From: Durusdinium trenchii
Taxonomy: Eukaryota > Sar > Dinophyceae > Suessiales > Symbiodiniaceae
NCBI GenBank assembly: GCA_963970005.1
Contig: CAXAMN010029016.1
Coordinates: 429,587-493,586, forward strand
Direction: 5' to 3'
DNA length: 64,000 bases
Numbering within the stretch: the stretch's first letter is position 1; every line of letters starts with the position of its first letter. Made by a program: the position numbers and the translations under genes. Positions 46,918 through 61,900 of the stretch are shown here, piece by piece. The notes under the pieces are model-generated. The model did no database searches. It was not told the DNA's origin and saw only the letters and a program-made list of their open reading frames with translations.

Positions 46918-49900
46918 GAGACGTCCGCGCCGAGCCGTCCGCAGATCGCCAGGTCACCGCACCGGATTGGGGGGATGTGGGGACACCCCAACTCTCGCTG
47001 ACCTGCGTGTTTCAGCTCAATTGACCGTGTTAAAGGCTATACGGGGGAATTACAAAAGGGGGCTAGGACTCGGACGGTGTTCCATGTTGGGCGCATGCAG
47101 CAGCGTGATGGACAGCCTACTTCCTCAGAACATACACCGTGGGATGGCCTGCGTGGCCTCATGGGATGTCCTAGACCCGTCGCACTTGGATGGGCATGTT
47201 CCCGTGACAGCACCCGTATGACGACATGTGACAGCTACATGCGACCGCAACACGCCGACCACGCCAGTGTGCCGCATGCCAGCTTTCACACTGCTCGACC
47301 GAAACGCTGCCGAACGCATTTGGTTCCCACCTACGAGCGACAATAAGCCCAGCAAGTTCTGGTCTGGTGCTTCATGCCTTCCACGTGGACCACCCGTTTT
47401 GGAGGTTTGATGTCAGTTGAAGGATGGGATTTCATCATAGCAGATGGACAAGAAGACATAAACTGCTTGTGGAACCGAAGGACACCATGCAAATCTGAAC
47501 AAAACACCGTCTTCGATCTATGAGTTGGCAGAGTGAAAACATACGCCTTTGTTTCTGTCTAAGATGTCCACCACAAAAAGCTTGAGGACAAAAGACCTTC
47601 ATGGGCTTCCCAGCGGATGCTTCTTGCCGGCATCGTCTGGTTTTGAACTCCAGGAAGTTATATACCTTTTCGTTCCGGTCACAAAACGACCCGAGTACCG
47701 GTTTGTTGGAAGAAAGGCGCCTGCAACTGCCAGGTGTGGGAGAGGTTTTTGCGAGAGTCTTTTGGGGAAGAATCTAGCGTGGTGAGATGCCTCTTGATGA
47801 TTTTCTTGCGCATCACAGCATAAGCTATCCCATTGTAAATACATTCATGCGTCTGTGCATGATTGTCTAGTCAGGGGCAGCTCCAAGTCTTAGTTTCCAG
47901 GGCTTTCTGTTGGCATGAAGAAGAGAGTTATTTCCACAGTTCGATTCCATTCCAGCATTAGGAAGACTGTAGTGACAAGCTCACAAGACCTTTGGGAACT
48001 CATCACAGAAGCGAAACGGACTCATGTTTTGGAAACTCACTGTTCGCAGCTCGTTCGAGCGGTCGGCGGGGTGCGTTGCGGGCGCTCCGATGTCGCTCCC
48101 GGGGGAGCGAGAGGAAGCATTTCTCGGATTCTGAGGTGATCATTTGGGACTTCGAGCAGAGAAAGGAGATTCATCGTCTGTCCTTGCACAAAGTGGCCCT
48201 TGGGCGCAGTTATAGACGCTACGAGCGTTTTCTGGGTCGGAGGAAGCTCTCTTCCGGTCTTTTTGTCGGTGTGGTTTTTGGGCGGTTTTGAGGCCATGAC
48301 GCGATCATGGTGGCTTCAGTGTTTGGATCCTTTTTGAGACATTTGGAGTGCTTCCTCTTCGCCTAGTGACGTCTAGAATGGTTGAAACATCCAGAGCCGC
48401 CTAGTTCCTAGGACTTCTTGGGCGAGATCTCCGGGTCCACTGCCCCATGTTTTGGTGTGGCTTGTTGTCCGGAGTAAGCCAGAAACACGAGCATGGCAGC
48501 CCTCCAACCTGCGAATCCCAGCCGTCCGTCCATTCACAGAGGAGGAGAGGTGTCGGACGTCTCGACGTTCCGATCTTTCGCAAAAGAACAGGTGCGAACG
48601 GTCTGGAGATGTGGGAGATGCATGGGTTTTGTGTTTAGTTCGTTTTGTTGGGTGGTGCGGTGGTATGTCCGCTTTCCTTTTTCTTCTATCAATCCGTCCC
48701 CAACTAGGTGATGACCGAAACCATCGCCGGGGGTTTCGCGGCAGACCTTTTCCTTCCCGCGAGCGCTCGCCCAAAAGGAGGCTTTCTCAGGCGCACTGCC
48801 GCCCGTGGGCGCGCTGCTTTGTCTTCGCTCCGCAGAAACGACTGAGGCGGTGACGTCCTTGTCGTTCTCCTGTGATGAGACTTACCTGGCGACCTTGGGT
48901 GGTCAGGACGAACGCAGACCGGTCACACTGTCCGCGGTGCTTCGGGGGGGCGGTGTTTTCGGGGTGTCGGGTGAGCGGTGTCTGGGTCGGAGTGTCCTTG
49001 CACCTCCAAGACCTTCGAGAGAGCTGCCACCTTCGGTCGGACCAGCCACTCCTCACTGCCGCTTTGGTTTGTTCGAAATGGTGATATTGGAAGCTCATAC
49101 AACGGGGGTCCATCTACGTGGACCGAAGTTGGAGAAGCGTCCGAGGCGAGCCTAAGCAGCAAGATGGGGGGCCATGTAAAGCACCAAACTTGGGGATGGC
49201 GTCAATCTATTCCCTTTCTCGCTCGGTGTCGTTTTCTCAATACCGTCGATGTGCACATGAGCCGTCTTTTGGGGTTGGATTGCCCGCTGACACGAACAGA
49301 CAACAGCCCTCACCCTGCAGGATGACAATAGCTTGGTCATTTGGGAGGCGTCAATGGGAGACTGGCAGAGAGGGGATAATCCAAAGTCAATTTGAATACC
49401 AGGTGATTGAATTAGACAGGACCTGGATGATGTTGCACACCATTCACACGCTATTTGTATACCTGGTAGATCATGTACACCCCTTGGACCACCTTGTGGT
49501 TTGTTTGGACCACTTGGAAGAGTTGACACAAGATCAGTTGAACGGGACCATGGGGCCCAATGGGGTGTTCTTTGCCGCACAGAAGAGGCTTAGCCAGTGC
49601 CGCTCATGATCCAACACGCCGTGCTGCTGGATTCGAAGGGCAGGTCAAGTAGACCTTAAGCATGACCAAAGAAGGTGCCACATGAAGATAAGATTTACCC
49701 TTGCAATGGTGTGTTCTAATCCTTGCATGAAGATCATTGAGTTGTCAGTGCTTTTTGAGGGATATGCATGGACATGATGGGTATGTGGAGTCCGTCGAGA
49801 GGGACTTGGGCGAAACATCAAGGAACATGATCATCCCATGAACAAGGATTGGATGGGTATGTGGATTGGGTAAATGAAACGTGGTATGTGGATGCGGACA

Positions 49901-52900
49901 TGAATGGATGGAACAGGATCACATCCCAGGATTTTGGGAAAACAAAACGTCAGTCCAGCAGGGTCCTGCTTCGGACGCGGACTTTGCCCAGGATGTGGGA
50001 CGCCAGAAACAAGTCTGTCCCATTCAGCAGAATGGACTTCGATTTCCTTCTCCTTCTCATCCAATTCTCCTTGTCTCAACCAGTCGATTGCACCAGACAT
50101 CACTCGCATTATTTTTCTCCCCCCAAACACTTCCAGGCGGACATGGACACTGGGAAACGACTGAATGGAAGTTGGAAAACGCTCCGCCTGTTTCCAAGAC
50201 TCCCAGTCATTCTTCATAGCCCCCCGGGACACTGGAACTGAATTCCCGCTCCGCCACGGAATTCCGGCCAGGTGGAGCGGGGCTTGGCCGTGTGTGGCAC
50301 CCCGGCCGCTACGGACACGGCCCACTGCGCCGGGCGGACCCAGTACCGACCGGGCCAACGCGGCAGCGGAGTGGACGTGGTGTCGGAGGTCTTTTCCATG
50401 GTCCGAGGCTGCACATGTCTTAGAATGTCTTAGACACTGGACCTGGTCCCATGTAAAAGCATGAAATACGACAGTTGTGGCATCGAACCTCTGAAACCAC
50501 CATAGATTTGGCACCAAACGACAGACTCAGTGACTCCGCTCTATCTCTCCATGGGTCGCTACCGCCGCGTGCCACGCCACCGAGCCGGTAGCCTTCGATG
50601 AACAGTTCCACCCATTCGGCGTGTCCCTTCGTTTCTTCTCAAAGAAACATCACAAGACACTATTCCCGACTCATTCCCTGCAGATGATGTGGAGTGTCTT
50701 TGCAGATGTTGATGTTCTTCCGACTTTTGGAGAAGCGACGCTGAAGCGCTACAAACGAACGCCGTCAGCTGAACGCCGGAACCGGTAGCCTGCGGTTCGC
50801 TCGGCGTGCGACGTCGGGTGGGGGTCTGCCAGGTTCGCTTCTTCAACAACACGGAGTTCAGTCTCGTGACAGGTGCTGCGACGAATGTTTATATGTCTTG
50901 TGTGGTCAGTTGGTCAGTGGTATTTTGCCATGGATGATAGAACCAACAGGGCTTTGTGCTAGACCCGCACACAGAGTGTGAAGACGACCAAAGGTTCATG
51001 AGACATTTTGAGGAATTTGATCTCATGAGCAAACCCATAATGTTTGAGGAAACCCATCATAGCATGGTTGATCACGAAAACACCACTTTCTGGAATGACA
51101 TGGGTGTTCACTTTTTGTTAACTTTCTTCACCTTTAAGTGTGATGTTGGTAACTTGTGGCTGTGCAGACGTGGTAACATGTGTCGTTGGTTCTGGATTCT
51201 TGACTTGTGGCGGTGGGTTGGGGATGAATTTAGCTTAACATGTCAAACAAGTGTAACATAGCATTTCCAGAAAAGCAAGTCGCTGGAAAATCGTGTGCTC
51301 CAGCCACGTTATACTCATAGAACATGCAAAGCATGGTAGATTCATCCATATGAACCTGCTTGGTTTTTCGGTCGCATGTGGTATCTGGAGTCCCATAGTG
51401 GACATGTGTATGGCCTTTTGGGAAATGAAGTGTTTGCGAAGATCCATCGTTCACCCCTTTGCTCCCCGATAGCCACCTCCTTCGCTCCCTCATTTTTCCT
51501 TTCCCCGAACACCCATCCCAGCCATTTCTGATTTCCTGCTTCAGGCTAACAAGATGCGGTGGCAAACTCCTTGCTTCCCTCCTCCCACACCTCCTTGCTT
51601 CAGGTGGCAACTACCATGTGGTGATTTGGCAGTTTGACTTGGCCAACAAGAAGTTGCGGCCCACCCAGGCACCGAGCTCGACCGAGCTCCACCGAGACGA
51701 AAGGGAGGCGCGAAAAAGCGCTCAACGCGCTTTCTCTTCGACCGGTGTCCGCGGCCGGTGACGTCGGCAGGCGAACCTCGGGCAGATGAAGCGCATCACC
51801 ACCAACGCCGCTTGGAGGAAACAGGGCGCCATGGGTGCCACCATGGCACCTTGGAAACTGACCGTGGTAGGTGGACCATGTCTTCTGTTCATCCAGTTTC
51901 TCATTTCGAAAGACCGTGTCCCGGTGAGAAGGAGCGTCCGGTGCCGCGAGCGGCCCCTGTGCGCCGTTCGAATCAGGCATCCGAAGCAGATGTTTCGCTC
52001 GAAGTGACCGCGCGGACCCACGGCATAGCCGAGGTGCTGATCGACCATGAGGACAAGTTCGTCTACTGCGGCACCACCACCGGTGACTTGTTGCAGGCGT
52101 GGGACGACATGCAGTGGACATGGGAAGGCGGATCCAAGGAAGTTCCCAGCCCAGGTGAAAGGAAGAAAGAATAGATGCCAACACCAATGTCAAGCATCCG
52201 GAAATGATTCGGGGTGGGCCCTGAGGTCTTTCGGGGGTCAAATTGACACGGGACCAACGACAAAGCCAGACGAGGTCCAAGTGTGCTTGACTCCCAGCCT
52301 TTGCTGACCTTGTAAACAAGGTTCTCTTTTTGGGCAAATCTCGCATCATGATGCATCCTAAATTGTTTCATTTGTATACGAAGGTTTGATGACGTGCGAC
52401 TGAAGGGGGCCTCAACATGCATTGTTTTTTTTGGGGCCTCCAACGGGTGTTTGGACATGTGACGAAGCAGAGAAATGGACAATTTGTTATACTGGATCTC
52501 GTTTGATATTTCTTGTTTTTGTTTGTTTGTTTATTTGTTGGTTGGTTGGTTGGTTCGTTCGTTCGTCCGTTCGTTTGTTTGAGGCTCATGTAATGACGCG
52601 CGTTTGCTTGAAATTGGAATAACTGAACTACCGCAAGCAACCTGCCGTGCATCGCATGCAACCGGCCCGACTGCTGCAGCCCCTCTTCGGACGCCTGTTC
52701 TTCCGTGAAACACTTCGCCCCTCTTCGGACGGACCTCACCTGCCTCGCTGTCAGGTGGAGTTGGGCCACGCGCTCTTCAAGCAGTATACCCCGAAGGGCG
52801 GCCCCTCGAAGGCCGCGTTTCGTTTTGAATCGAAGACTTTGTGGCGCGAAGTCCCTCCGAAGAGCGCGACAGCGCGAAGTCCCACATGGACGTGGAACAC

Positions 52901-55900
52901 CTTCTGGTTCGGTATTCGGAAAACGGATTCCTTTCGGGGCGTAAGCATGTTTGGCGGGATACTAATCCGAAAACAGGAAGGAGGGCAATGACAAGGCCCC
53001 TTCGAAGGGGATCGACCATTACTTCTCCAACTTTGTTGGAAGATTACATGATCTGCCTTCAGAGACTCAGATTACATGTTTTTACATGTGTGACCTGAGG
53101 GTCATCGACTGCACAACTTTAGAACAGGTCGCAAACGACTGCCCAACGCAGCTTTTCTAACAAACGACTGCAGCAAGGTATCAAATGCCGACAGCATGGG
53201 AAATGAGTTCCCACTACAGGTACCTTGGGATCCAGTCCCAAGTCGACTGCACATGTTCAGGGTCTCGTCTTCTCCGGTGTTTTCTGCTCCGTCGCCAGAC
53301 CTTCGCGCTGGGCATCACCACTTCGGCCCTGCCGGGATGACAGGGGCCGGTCGAAGCCGGTGGAGCGGCCGGGGAAGGGTCTTCTTTTGTGGACAAGAAC
53401 AATTGCCTTGAACAAGGGGGAAGCCGAAGAAGTGGTACAACAGTTCTGCTTTGTTGGTCCCTGTTTGGCAGTTCTACATCGTTTTCTTCTGCTTTTTCTC
53501 CAGAAGGGGGGACCACATCTCCCACTTGGCTCCAGGTGTCGTGTGCGACACGGCACCATTTCTGGGAAGAGGATCGTTCGAGTTCCAGCGTTGATCACTC
53601 AAGTACTGTATATATATATATATGATGCGATCATTTAATTTGGGTGATTTGCATCTGAAAATCCCATCCAAATCCTTCATCATTGGATCTTGGAGCCATT
53701 TATTGCATCAACATGTCAAATTCTCATTCAGGTTTTGCTAAACGTGTTGGGCTCCCAAGCTGGCCGGACTGGCCTTCCAAGCTCGTGGTCTCGGACACAT
53801 TCCACCGGACTCCCCTTCTCGTGGCTCGAGTTCACAGAAGGGCAGGGTGGATAAGCCACTCCCAGGGAGCTGGGGCCCAAAACCCTCCACCCAAAACCCA
53901 CCCCTTCTTCTCGGGCTCCTCCCTCGCCCTGTCGAGGTTGCCGGACGGTGACGTGGTGTTGGGCACGGGGAACGGCGTGTTGGCGCGGATCTCGGCCCCT
54001 GGGACTGCAGTTCAGCTGGCGTCAGCAACCGCCGGACACACGGGAACCAACGCAGGGCGACCAAGAGGTCAACTTGGAGGGGTGGTTTTCACCAGGTGTT
54101 TCACCTGCTGGACTTCTCAAAAATCTCTTGGAGGTTTCGTTTTTTTCATATTTGACTTAACTTTTTTTGGATTTTGAGAGGTCTGGGACACTTGCAGTGA
54201 TTATGGCCCCATCACCCAGTTCTTGTTGAACAAGGGCTCCCCGTCCTCCAGGCCCTTGAGATCCGTCTCACGCGTTCTCCCGTAGAACACGTCTGCCTGC
54301 CTGCGGGATCCGCCTCAGCCGTTCTGGTCGGAGTTGGCGCAGCGTCGCGCTCACCGAGGGTGATACCTTGCGAGTGAAGCAGCAATGCCAAGTCCTGGGT
54401 GGAGTCACCAGCGTCGCGCTCACCGAGGAGCGGTCCGAGGGGGGAAGCGGTCCGGTGGGGCGAAGAAAGCGGTGTGTTCTGGGCCAAGGAACGCTGGGGT
54501 GTGGGTGGAAAGAGGTCAAACACCGAGTGGGGGTGAGCAACTTGCCCCTTCTTAGAGAATGGATGAAGTGAATCTATCAGATCCAAAGGATCCAAAGGGG
54601 ACTCGGTTTGGGAGGCTCATGTTCCGATGTTTCCTTCAGATGCGGACTTGTGTGGCTGGTTTCATGTGTGCCGAGACATGGGGTTTCACGATCCTCGACG
54701 TCGAGTGCAATCGACACTCGACCAGTGCAAAGACACCAAGTGGATCCCAATGGATCCCAGTCACCATGTGTTGCCACGAAGGAAGGAACATGAAGGAATC
54801 AGCAGGGCTTTAACCACTGGGTTTCCACTGCTTCGGGAACCCAAATTCGGGGCACTTTCAGATTTGGAACCACTGGTGACCTGTAGCGGTTTGCCTGGAT
54901 CCAATCAGTTGTCGGATCCACATGAGACCTGACCTGTCCCAAGTCCATCGACCAGTTGAGACTGGACCTGACCCTCAACAAACCAAACACCGGACCGACG
55001 TACCCGAGACGTTGGCCATTCCTCGGTTTGGGTGCCATTCGGCCATTCCGCCACGAACGACCGCGCCATTCATGTGGCACGCACGGTGGGAGGACGGCAC
55101 CCACTTCTTCTGTGGCACGACCTTGTCGAATATCTACTGGGCCACTGGGAAGAATATTCCCGCGGGGGGTGGACTTCCCGCGGCACGCGCGGGTTTCTTT
55201 TACGCGCGAGTTCCGCGTCCAAGCCACGTCCAAGCGATTGGATCGATTCTTCAGCTGAATTGGGTGGTTCATGGGTACCCCTCAACCTTCAAAGGGTTAG
55301 TAGCAGACACCCCAAACAGGGGGTCCTGGTATGTGATTTGAGAAGCTTCCAAACCGCACGCTCTTTTTTCTTGGAAGCTTTTGCAAGGTCTGGTTTTGAG
55401 CCTGTTCATATAGGCTTCTTGGCTCCAAAACGCCACTCAAGTCGGATGCCTTCTCTGCAGTTCGGACGATGATTCTACTGGATCCGCTCTCACCATCCGT
55501 GGCTGCCGTGGCTTTGTTTTCAGCATCATCGCTCATTACAGAGAAGAGAGAACGCTGGAGCTCAGAAAAGCGCCTTCCTCAGAGGCACCCCGTTGATATG
55601 TGCCACGTCATACTGTAGCGACGGCTCAGAGTAGGGGTCACCGTCACGGGCCAAGAGCCTATGGCTTCGTCGTGCGATCCACCTGGATTTTTCCCAGTAA
55701 CAACCACACACGAGTTTGGAATCGTTCCCACTGCCATCGTGTTTCAGGATCATTTGCCATAAATTGGAGCAAGCATTGGATCTCGAGTGTTTTCGTTTTG
55801 TTTGCCCATCGCCCATCTTTCCCAACGAGGCTTGGTTTCAAACCGTCCATATGGCACCAATATCGACCACCGGATTCGACCACGTCTGGGGGTGGATGAA

Positions 55901-58900
55901 GGCCACCAAGGCTTTTTGGGAAGCGAAAGACCATTCCGTCAAAACCCTGAAAAGGCAGACAAGAAAGAAACCGCCCATCAGGGGTTTTGGGATTTGAGAT
56001 ATGTATAGATATGTCACATTCCAACTCCATGGAATCCATGGAAGACCATTTGCCTTTTACAAAGAGCTTGCTTATAGATGAAAGGGAGTCGGAGGCTAAG
56101 ATCGCTTCCTGTAAAACCACCAACATCCAGCGAGTAGCCCTGCCTCGCTGCAGACCTTTTGGCTCGCGCTCGGCCCTCCCAGGTGGACACCGACACCTTA
56201 ACGGCTGAGTTGCGGAACACCTGTCATCACGAGAGGATCAACCAGGCACCGTTCAAACCGCGGTTTCGGCCGTTCGCTTTCGGCCGAGGCGGTCGGTGGG
56301 CATTCTTGGTTGCGTCGCTGGGGGGCGGTGCGGGTCGAAACGTCGGTGGGGCGGTGCGAACCTGGGAAGACCGCGTTTCGGCAGGAAAGAACGCGTTTCG
56401 GTGAAGTGATTTTTTGTTGGGTTAGCTGGATCGAACCGAAAGACACGAAGTGTTCGTTTGTTGCCACACCTGGGTGCTTTTCGGACAAAGTCTTTTTGTT
56501 TGGACGAAGTTGGAAAGATGGGGCCAGGGCAGGCTTTGAGAAGTCTCGTTGCAGCAATTTTGCATGGGTTCACATGAATGATATCTTCTGGGTGTGGTAT
56601 GGCGCTTCTAGCAGTAATCTTGCACCAGCCATTCTGGAGAGTTTACAGTTTTGATTTGTTTTGGGGTTCCACAGAGGATACCAGAACTTGGCTTCAGCCT
56701 GCTCATTTTGCGAGGTTGGAGGGCTGTTCCACATCAAAAGCAAAGTCTCATCACATATCATCACCCTGCTCCTCCTTTCTCCAGCCGAGCCGTGCTGGCA
56801 GTCCTGAGGCCCCTCCCCAAGTCACCAGGGAGTCACCTCCTCCTCCTCCTTCTCCTCCTCCTCCTCTTCCTTCCAGACCGCGGCGCCGCTTCAGGTCGCC
56901 TTCCCGGCGGACTACTCCGAGGTCTTTGCCACCTGCTCCGCACGGCGCCCCGGGAGCGTCTGACTTGGCGGCCCGGGAGCGTTCTTCGGTTTCAGTGGGA
57001 AGGAACCATGGCTGGCACAGGGAACCATGGGGAGCCTTCGTTTTCATCTTCCAACCATCAAATGACGGATTAGCAAGTACTAAATACCCCCCAGACATGA
57101 GGATGTAAAGCTTCTTTCATCTCGGGGTTTGCTGAAATATCTGCCAGATTCTACATTTATACTCTTGATTTCAATACCCCCCAGCTTCGCTTCGAGATAT
57201 CAAAACCCTTCTGGATTCGGTTGACAAATCATCAACAGTTTACGACGACGTCCAGAAGTCAGTGGCGGGGTAGGACCTTGAGCCTCACAAAGCCCGGACA
57301 GAGCTTGGAACCTTAAACCTGCAGGTGGTATTCCATGGAGTCAGCAAACATAGAAGGGTTTTTCACAGTCCCGGGTACAGGAAGGTCACTCACTCGCAAG
57401 CATCCACTTGGTTCCAAGGGTCCCCTGGAAGATGTGTTTTCCATGTTTTTAGAGGAAGATGGCGTCATTTTCTGACTTGTGCTTAGTAGGGAACGAGGAA
57501 ATGGATCCAAAGGAATCTCTATAGGGGGCTCAAACCCTCATTTCCTACTAAGCACCAGTCAGTCTTGTTGCCATTCCACTATCCTCAATTCTTACTTGGC
57601 CGTATGCCCATCCGTGCAGGAAATTCGACTCATCCGCAGCCTGAGGTCACGGACATCCGCGTTTGGAACGCGGTCACGCGTCAGGCACTGTCAGCTTGCG
57701 AGGTTTTTTTGGGTCGAAAACGGGAGTGGGCAAAGGGAGATGGAAAGAGAGCCTTCTGTAGCCTTGTAAGAACGTGATGTATTAACCTTACATGGCTTTC
57801 AGCTATTACAATGTAAGGCAAACAATTGGTTGCACAAGGATGTTGGTTATCAAGTGACATGCACTTGAAAACAACATGCTCCTTTATGCCCTAAATTCAA
57901 TGGTTTAATCGATAGTCCCGCTCTACGAACATATTCGAGAACAGCTCTACAGTGAACATGCGACAACAGGGGCCCCACGATTGTTCAGATCAAGCTGAAC
58001 AGAATCAGTTGTTCCATGGGTTCTTTTCCCCTTCCTCGTCCGAAGATGCTGGACCACGAAACAAACAAGACAAGGGTCAGGGCACACAGGTTGGTTCGGA
58101 AAAGCATCGCCAAGATATTCCAGTGTTGCACTCTAGCTTCATCAGAAGGTGTCTTCAGAAGCTGTACATCCATATGTAAAAAAAGGTATTGCACATCATC
58201 GGGGCTCCTTTGGTCGGAAGGACCTACCTTTTTGGGTGCCCGAGCTGCGCAGCACGCGAGCGAGCTGTCGCTGGCGTCAAATCGAATCATCCCCAGCTTA
58301 CAAGCTAATCGAGCCACCGCGAAAGGAACTAAGGCAGCTGAGAAGTGAGTGTTTAGGCCATTTTGTGCGGCGCACAAGAAGTATGCCATTCCCGGAACCT
58401 GGAAATAAACCTTATAGTGACCCTACAAGAGGTTTCAGGCCAAAACGTTGGGCATGTTTGTAGTTTCAAGTCTTTGAAGCTATCACTGAGTATCACTTGA
58501 TCGAACTTTGAGCCATGCCCCCGTCAAACCCAGGCTACCCAGCTATGGTCGTACCAGCTAAGATTTCCCCCAATGCCTTGATGCCATGCCTTCCACGATC
58601 AGGAGTTGTTGAGGATCCAAGTGCCCAACATGGAATGCTTCTGCTTGGACTTCATGAGGCGAGGACATGGGCCGGATTCACGCGCCGCATCCCCGAAGTG
58701 ATCGTGACGTTCGCGAATTCATTGGGTGTCCCTCGTCTTCGAAGGTCGCGCGAGTGGAAGGTCGTTTGTTTTGGGGGGGGTCCATTGACTGGGGAGGTGC
58801 CGAAAGTCACACGCGTCGCGACGCTGAAGGTGTGGAGGTGTGGAGGTGTCGCCATCGGCTGGACTAAACGCTGAAACGTGACCGGCGATGTTCCTCGATC

Positions 58901-61900
58901 TCGTGGTCTCGTTGCTGAAACGACCACGAGACCATGGATGCGACCCACCAGGGGGATGTTTCCATCCTGAATCATGGTTTGTTTTGAAGGTCCCTAAGGT
59001 CTCCCTTATTTTCATCGACAACTTAGACTTAGACCAAGAGACCCCCAAAAACCGTGTGTCTGGAGGTCTGGAGGTCAGCACAAGGTCTAGAGATTTAGAC
59101 GAAAAAGGCTCCAGAGAGATCTAGAGGTCCAGACATCTAGAGATCCAGAGAGGTCTTGAGATCCAGAAATATGCAGCCGAGATGTAGAGGTCTAGACTAT
59201 CTAGAGATCTTGAGATCCAGACTGATCTAGAACTTCTAGAGCTAGAGATCCAGAGGTGTAGTCTGACGAGCTGTTAAGATCCAGATCTCGATATCGACGT
59301 TTTGAGTTCAGGTCTGGAATGGTCTGGAGGTCCGGAAGTCTGTTGTCCTTTCTGCGTCGTTTTGTCGCTTGATCTCTTCCCACCCCGATCTCAGTGCCCC
59401 GGTTGCAGGGATGGGAAGTCCATCATCTCAGGCTGGTCGGACGGCAAGGCGGGGGGTTCTCTGCGGGGCACCGCGCGGTGCGAGCAAAACGGTGCTCCGA
59501 ACCCTGCTCTGAACGGGTGGGAAGGAGTGTGCGAGTCACAGGACAAGTATTTCTATATCGAAGCCTCGTGTAGAAGCGTGCTTGGAGACTGGTGGGTCTG
59601 GTAGGGGTTTGATTTTGAGGAGGTTTACTGGTTCAGAGGCAGGTCTTCAGCTCTTTCCAGAGCCTACCCGCCTATCCAGGGGACATGAAACGGGGGACTC
59701 TAGAGGCCGCGGCCTTGACCTGTTTCCATGACAGAGAATTGATAGACGAAAAGAAGGGGAGAGAAACTGCAACAACCGCAGTATAGTCTATAAGTACATA
59801 TCATATGGTATTCCCCGAAGACCAACCTACTAGAGCATTGGTGTGCACATAAAAGTGGTTGCCAGCATCAGCCCAGAAACATCGGCTTATATGGCACCTG
59901 CATCCACCGTCCCGCGCGGATGCCGGAAGCATCGTCCCGCCGGACGCGAGGTCCGTGCCTTTTTGCCGCAGAGCGGGAAGCTTCTTTATGCCGCTTTGGC
60001 TGAGATCGTTGATGACCTGGGAGAGGTGAGAGAACGACGATGAGATCAGAATTGTAGGAACGACTTGACAACGACTCGTTATTGTAAGGACGATGAGGTT
60101 TGTTTCTCTTGGTGTGCAATGAACAGACACAAATGAATGCAGTATTTTCATTGATGTCATATATGCATATATATATATATCGGTTTCGGCATTGGTTGAC
60201 ATCCAGTCTGGTTTTTTCTTGGGAACCCCACATCTCCGACCCTCCAACGGTCCCAGGCCATCAATGACGCCCACCAGAACGGTGTCACGGCCTTGGCACT
60301 TTCCTCGGACTGCGGGCGCATTGCCGCTTGGAGCAGAAGAGCAGTGGATGGGGTAGATCGCTGCCTGTGGGGTTTGCCGGTTGATTTAGGAATACTGGTC
60401 CAACCTGATCGATTCTCACTGATTCGGATGACATCTGAGCATTAGATGGCGCAGTAGCAGAAGCGAATGGTTGCACGAGAGGTTATTGTCCACCCTCAAG
60501 GGCAGATCTTGATTGAGTGTGTAGAAACAGTTATGACGAGTTCAAGTCAGATCTATGGTTTTCTTCTACTCCAGCTGCTTCCAAGGGGTCACCAATGGAT
60601 ATCTCCACACTACTTACAGGTCTCCTACTCCAGGGCACCCCGACAGGAAGCGCGTTTGGCTGTTTCATGCGAAATCGCTATGCCCTTATCGTGTGTGCAG
60701 TTTTTCACGAACGACAAGATCGTTTTGGCGTTGGTCCTTTTCCCCCACCTTTGTGCGGCTTCCCAAACACCATCCAAAGGCCGAGACGAGACGAGAGGGC
60801 CTATTGAAGCCGGACCTGTGAACCTGTTGGAGTTCGACTTGCTTCGGACCCTGGTCCAAGACTCGACCCTCTGACGCCCCGGTCGACCCTTCCGACCCGG
60901 TGGGTGGACGCGATGAAGTCGGGTTCGGCCGCTGGAGCGGCAGGTGACGGGTGGCATGGAAGGTGAGGTGCGCGTGTGGAACATTGGCTTTCAGACCCAA
61001 ACCATGGACGCCTCCCTCAAGGACCGGTTTGACCCGGGCCGAAAAACCGGTGCGTTGGTTCCGCTTCGTCGTTGTCCGCAGCTTTCGGGGGGGAGAATCG
61101 GAAAGCGTGGGCAGGCGGTGCTTGGGAGGAGTGGGGAGTAGAGTACCAGGAGGAATTGGAGGGATTGGTATTCTAGAATTACCAGGTAGGCTGAGGTTGT
61201 GCAGGAGAACTCTTCTGCATGTTCCTGTATATGGAACTTTTTGTTGGTAGATTCGAGCAGGCAGATGTGCAGATGTGCAGTGCTTGTAGAAACGGAGTTT
61301 GGCTTAATAGTCTTGTACAAAATGATGGATCTAAAGGTTATCCCTTCCACTGTTCGCCGCTGGGCGCTGGTGAATCGATCATCTGTTTTTACACATCTAT
61401 TTGTCTGTTCCACGATGTTCCACGCGACCGGTCGGTCTGTGTTGGCACTGGCAGATTGATCTGCTTGGGTGGTCCTTGAGCCATAGCGATTGGAAGTCAC
61501 TTGGTCACTTTGGACATCTTTGGACGATGGATGTTGCAGCTCCAAAGCTGAAGATCTGTGAGTCGCAAAGGGTCACTTCATTAGAGAGCTTGCTGGAAAA
61601 GGGAGCCGACGGTGGGGAAGCAATCTGACCCCTGTGCAGGAGCACCGAGGACGTGTTTGGTGCATTAAGATTGCCAAGGACGATACACAGGTGCTTCGGA
61701 CGATACCAAGTGGACGATATACAGCGAAGTTGGAGCGTTTTTGATCTTCATGGGCTTCTTTTGCACGTTCTTACGCCCAATTTGACATGTTCTTTTTTGC
61801 TTTGTCGCCGTTTTGAGCCGTCGTTTTCGCGCCACACTCCGAGGGTTCTGACCCATGCCCTGCCGCACTGGTTTTTGGGGGTCTTGGGGTCCCTCGGTCT

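Noticed and set aside
49831..50517. 228-residue minus-strand frame
   Set aside because: It overlaps a CFAP52 exon on the other strand, has no recognised motif and no splice context.
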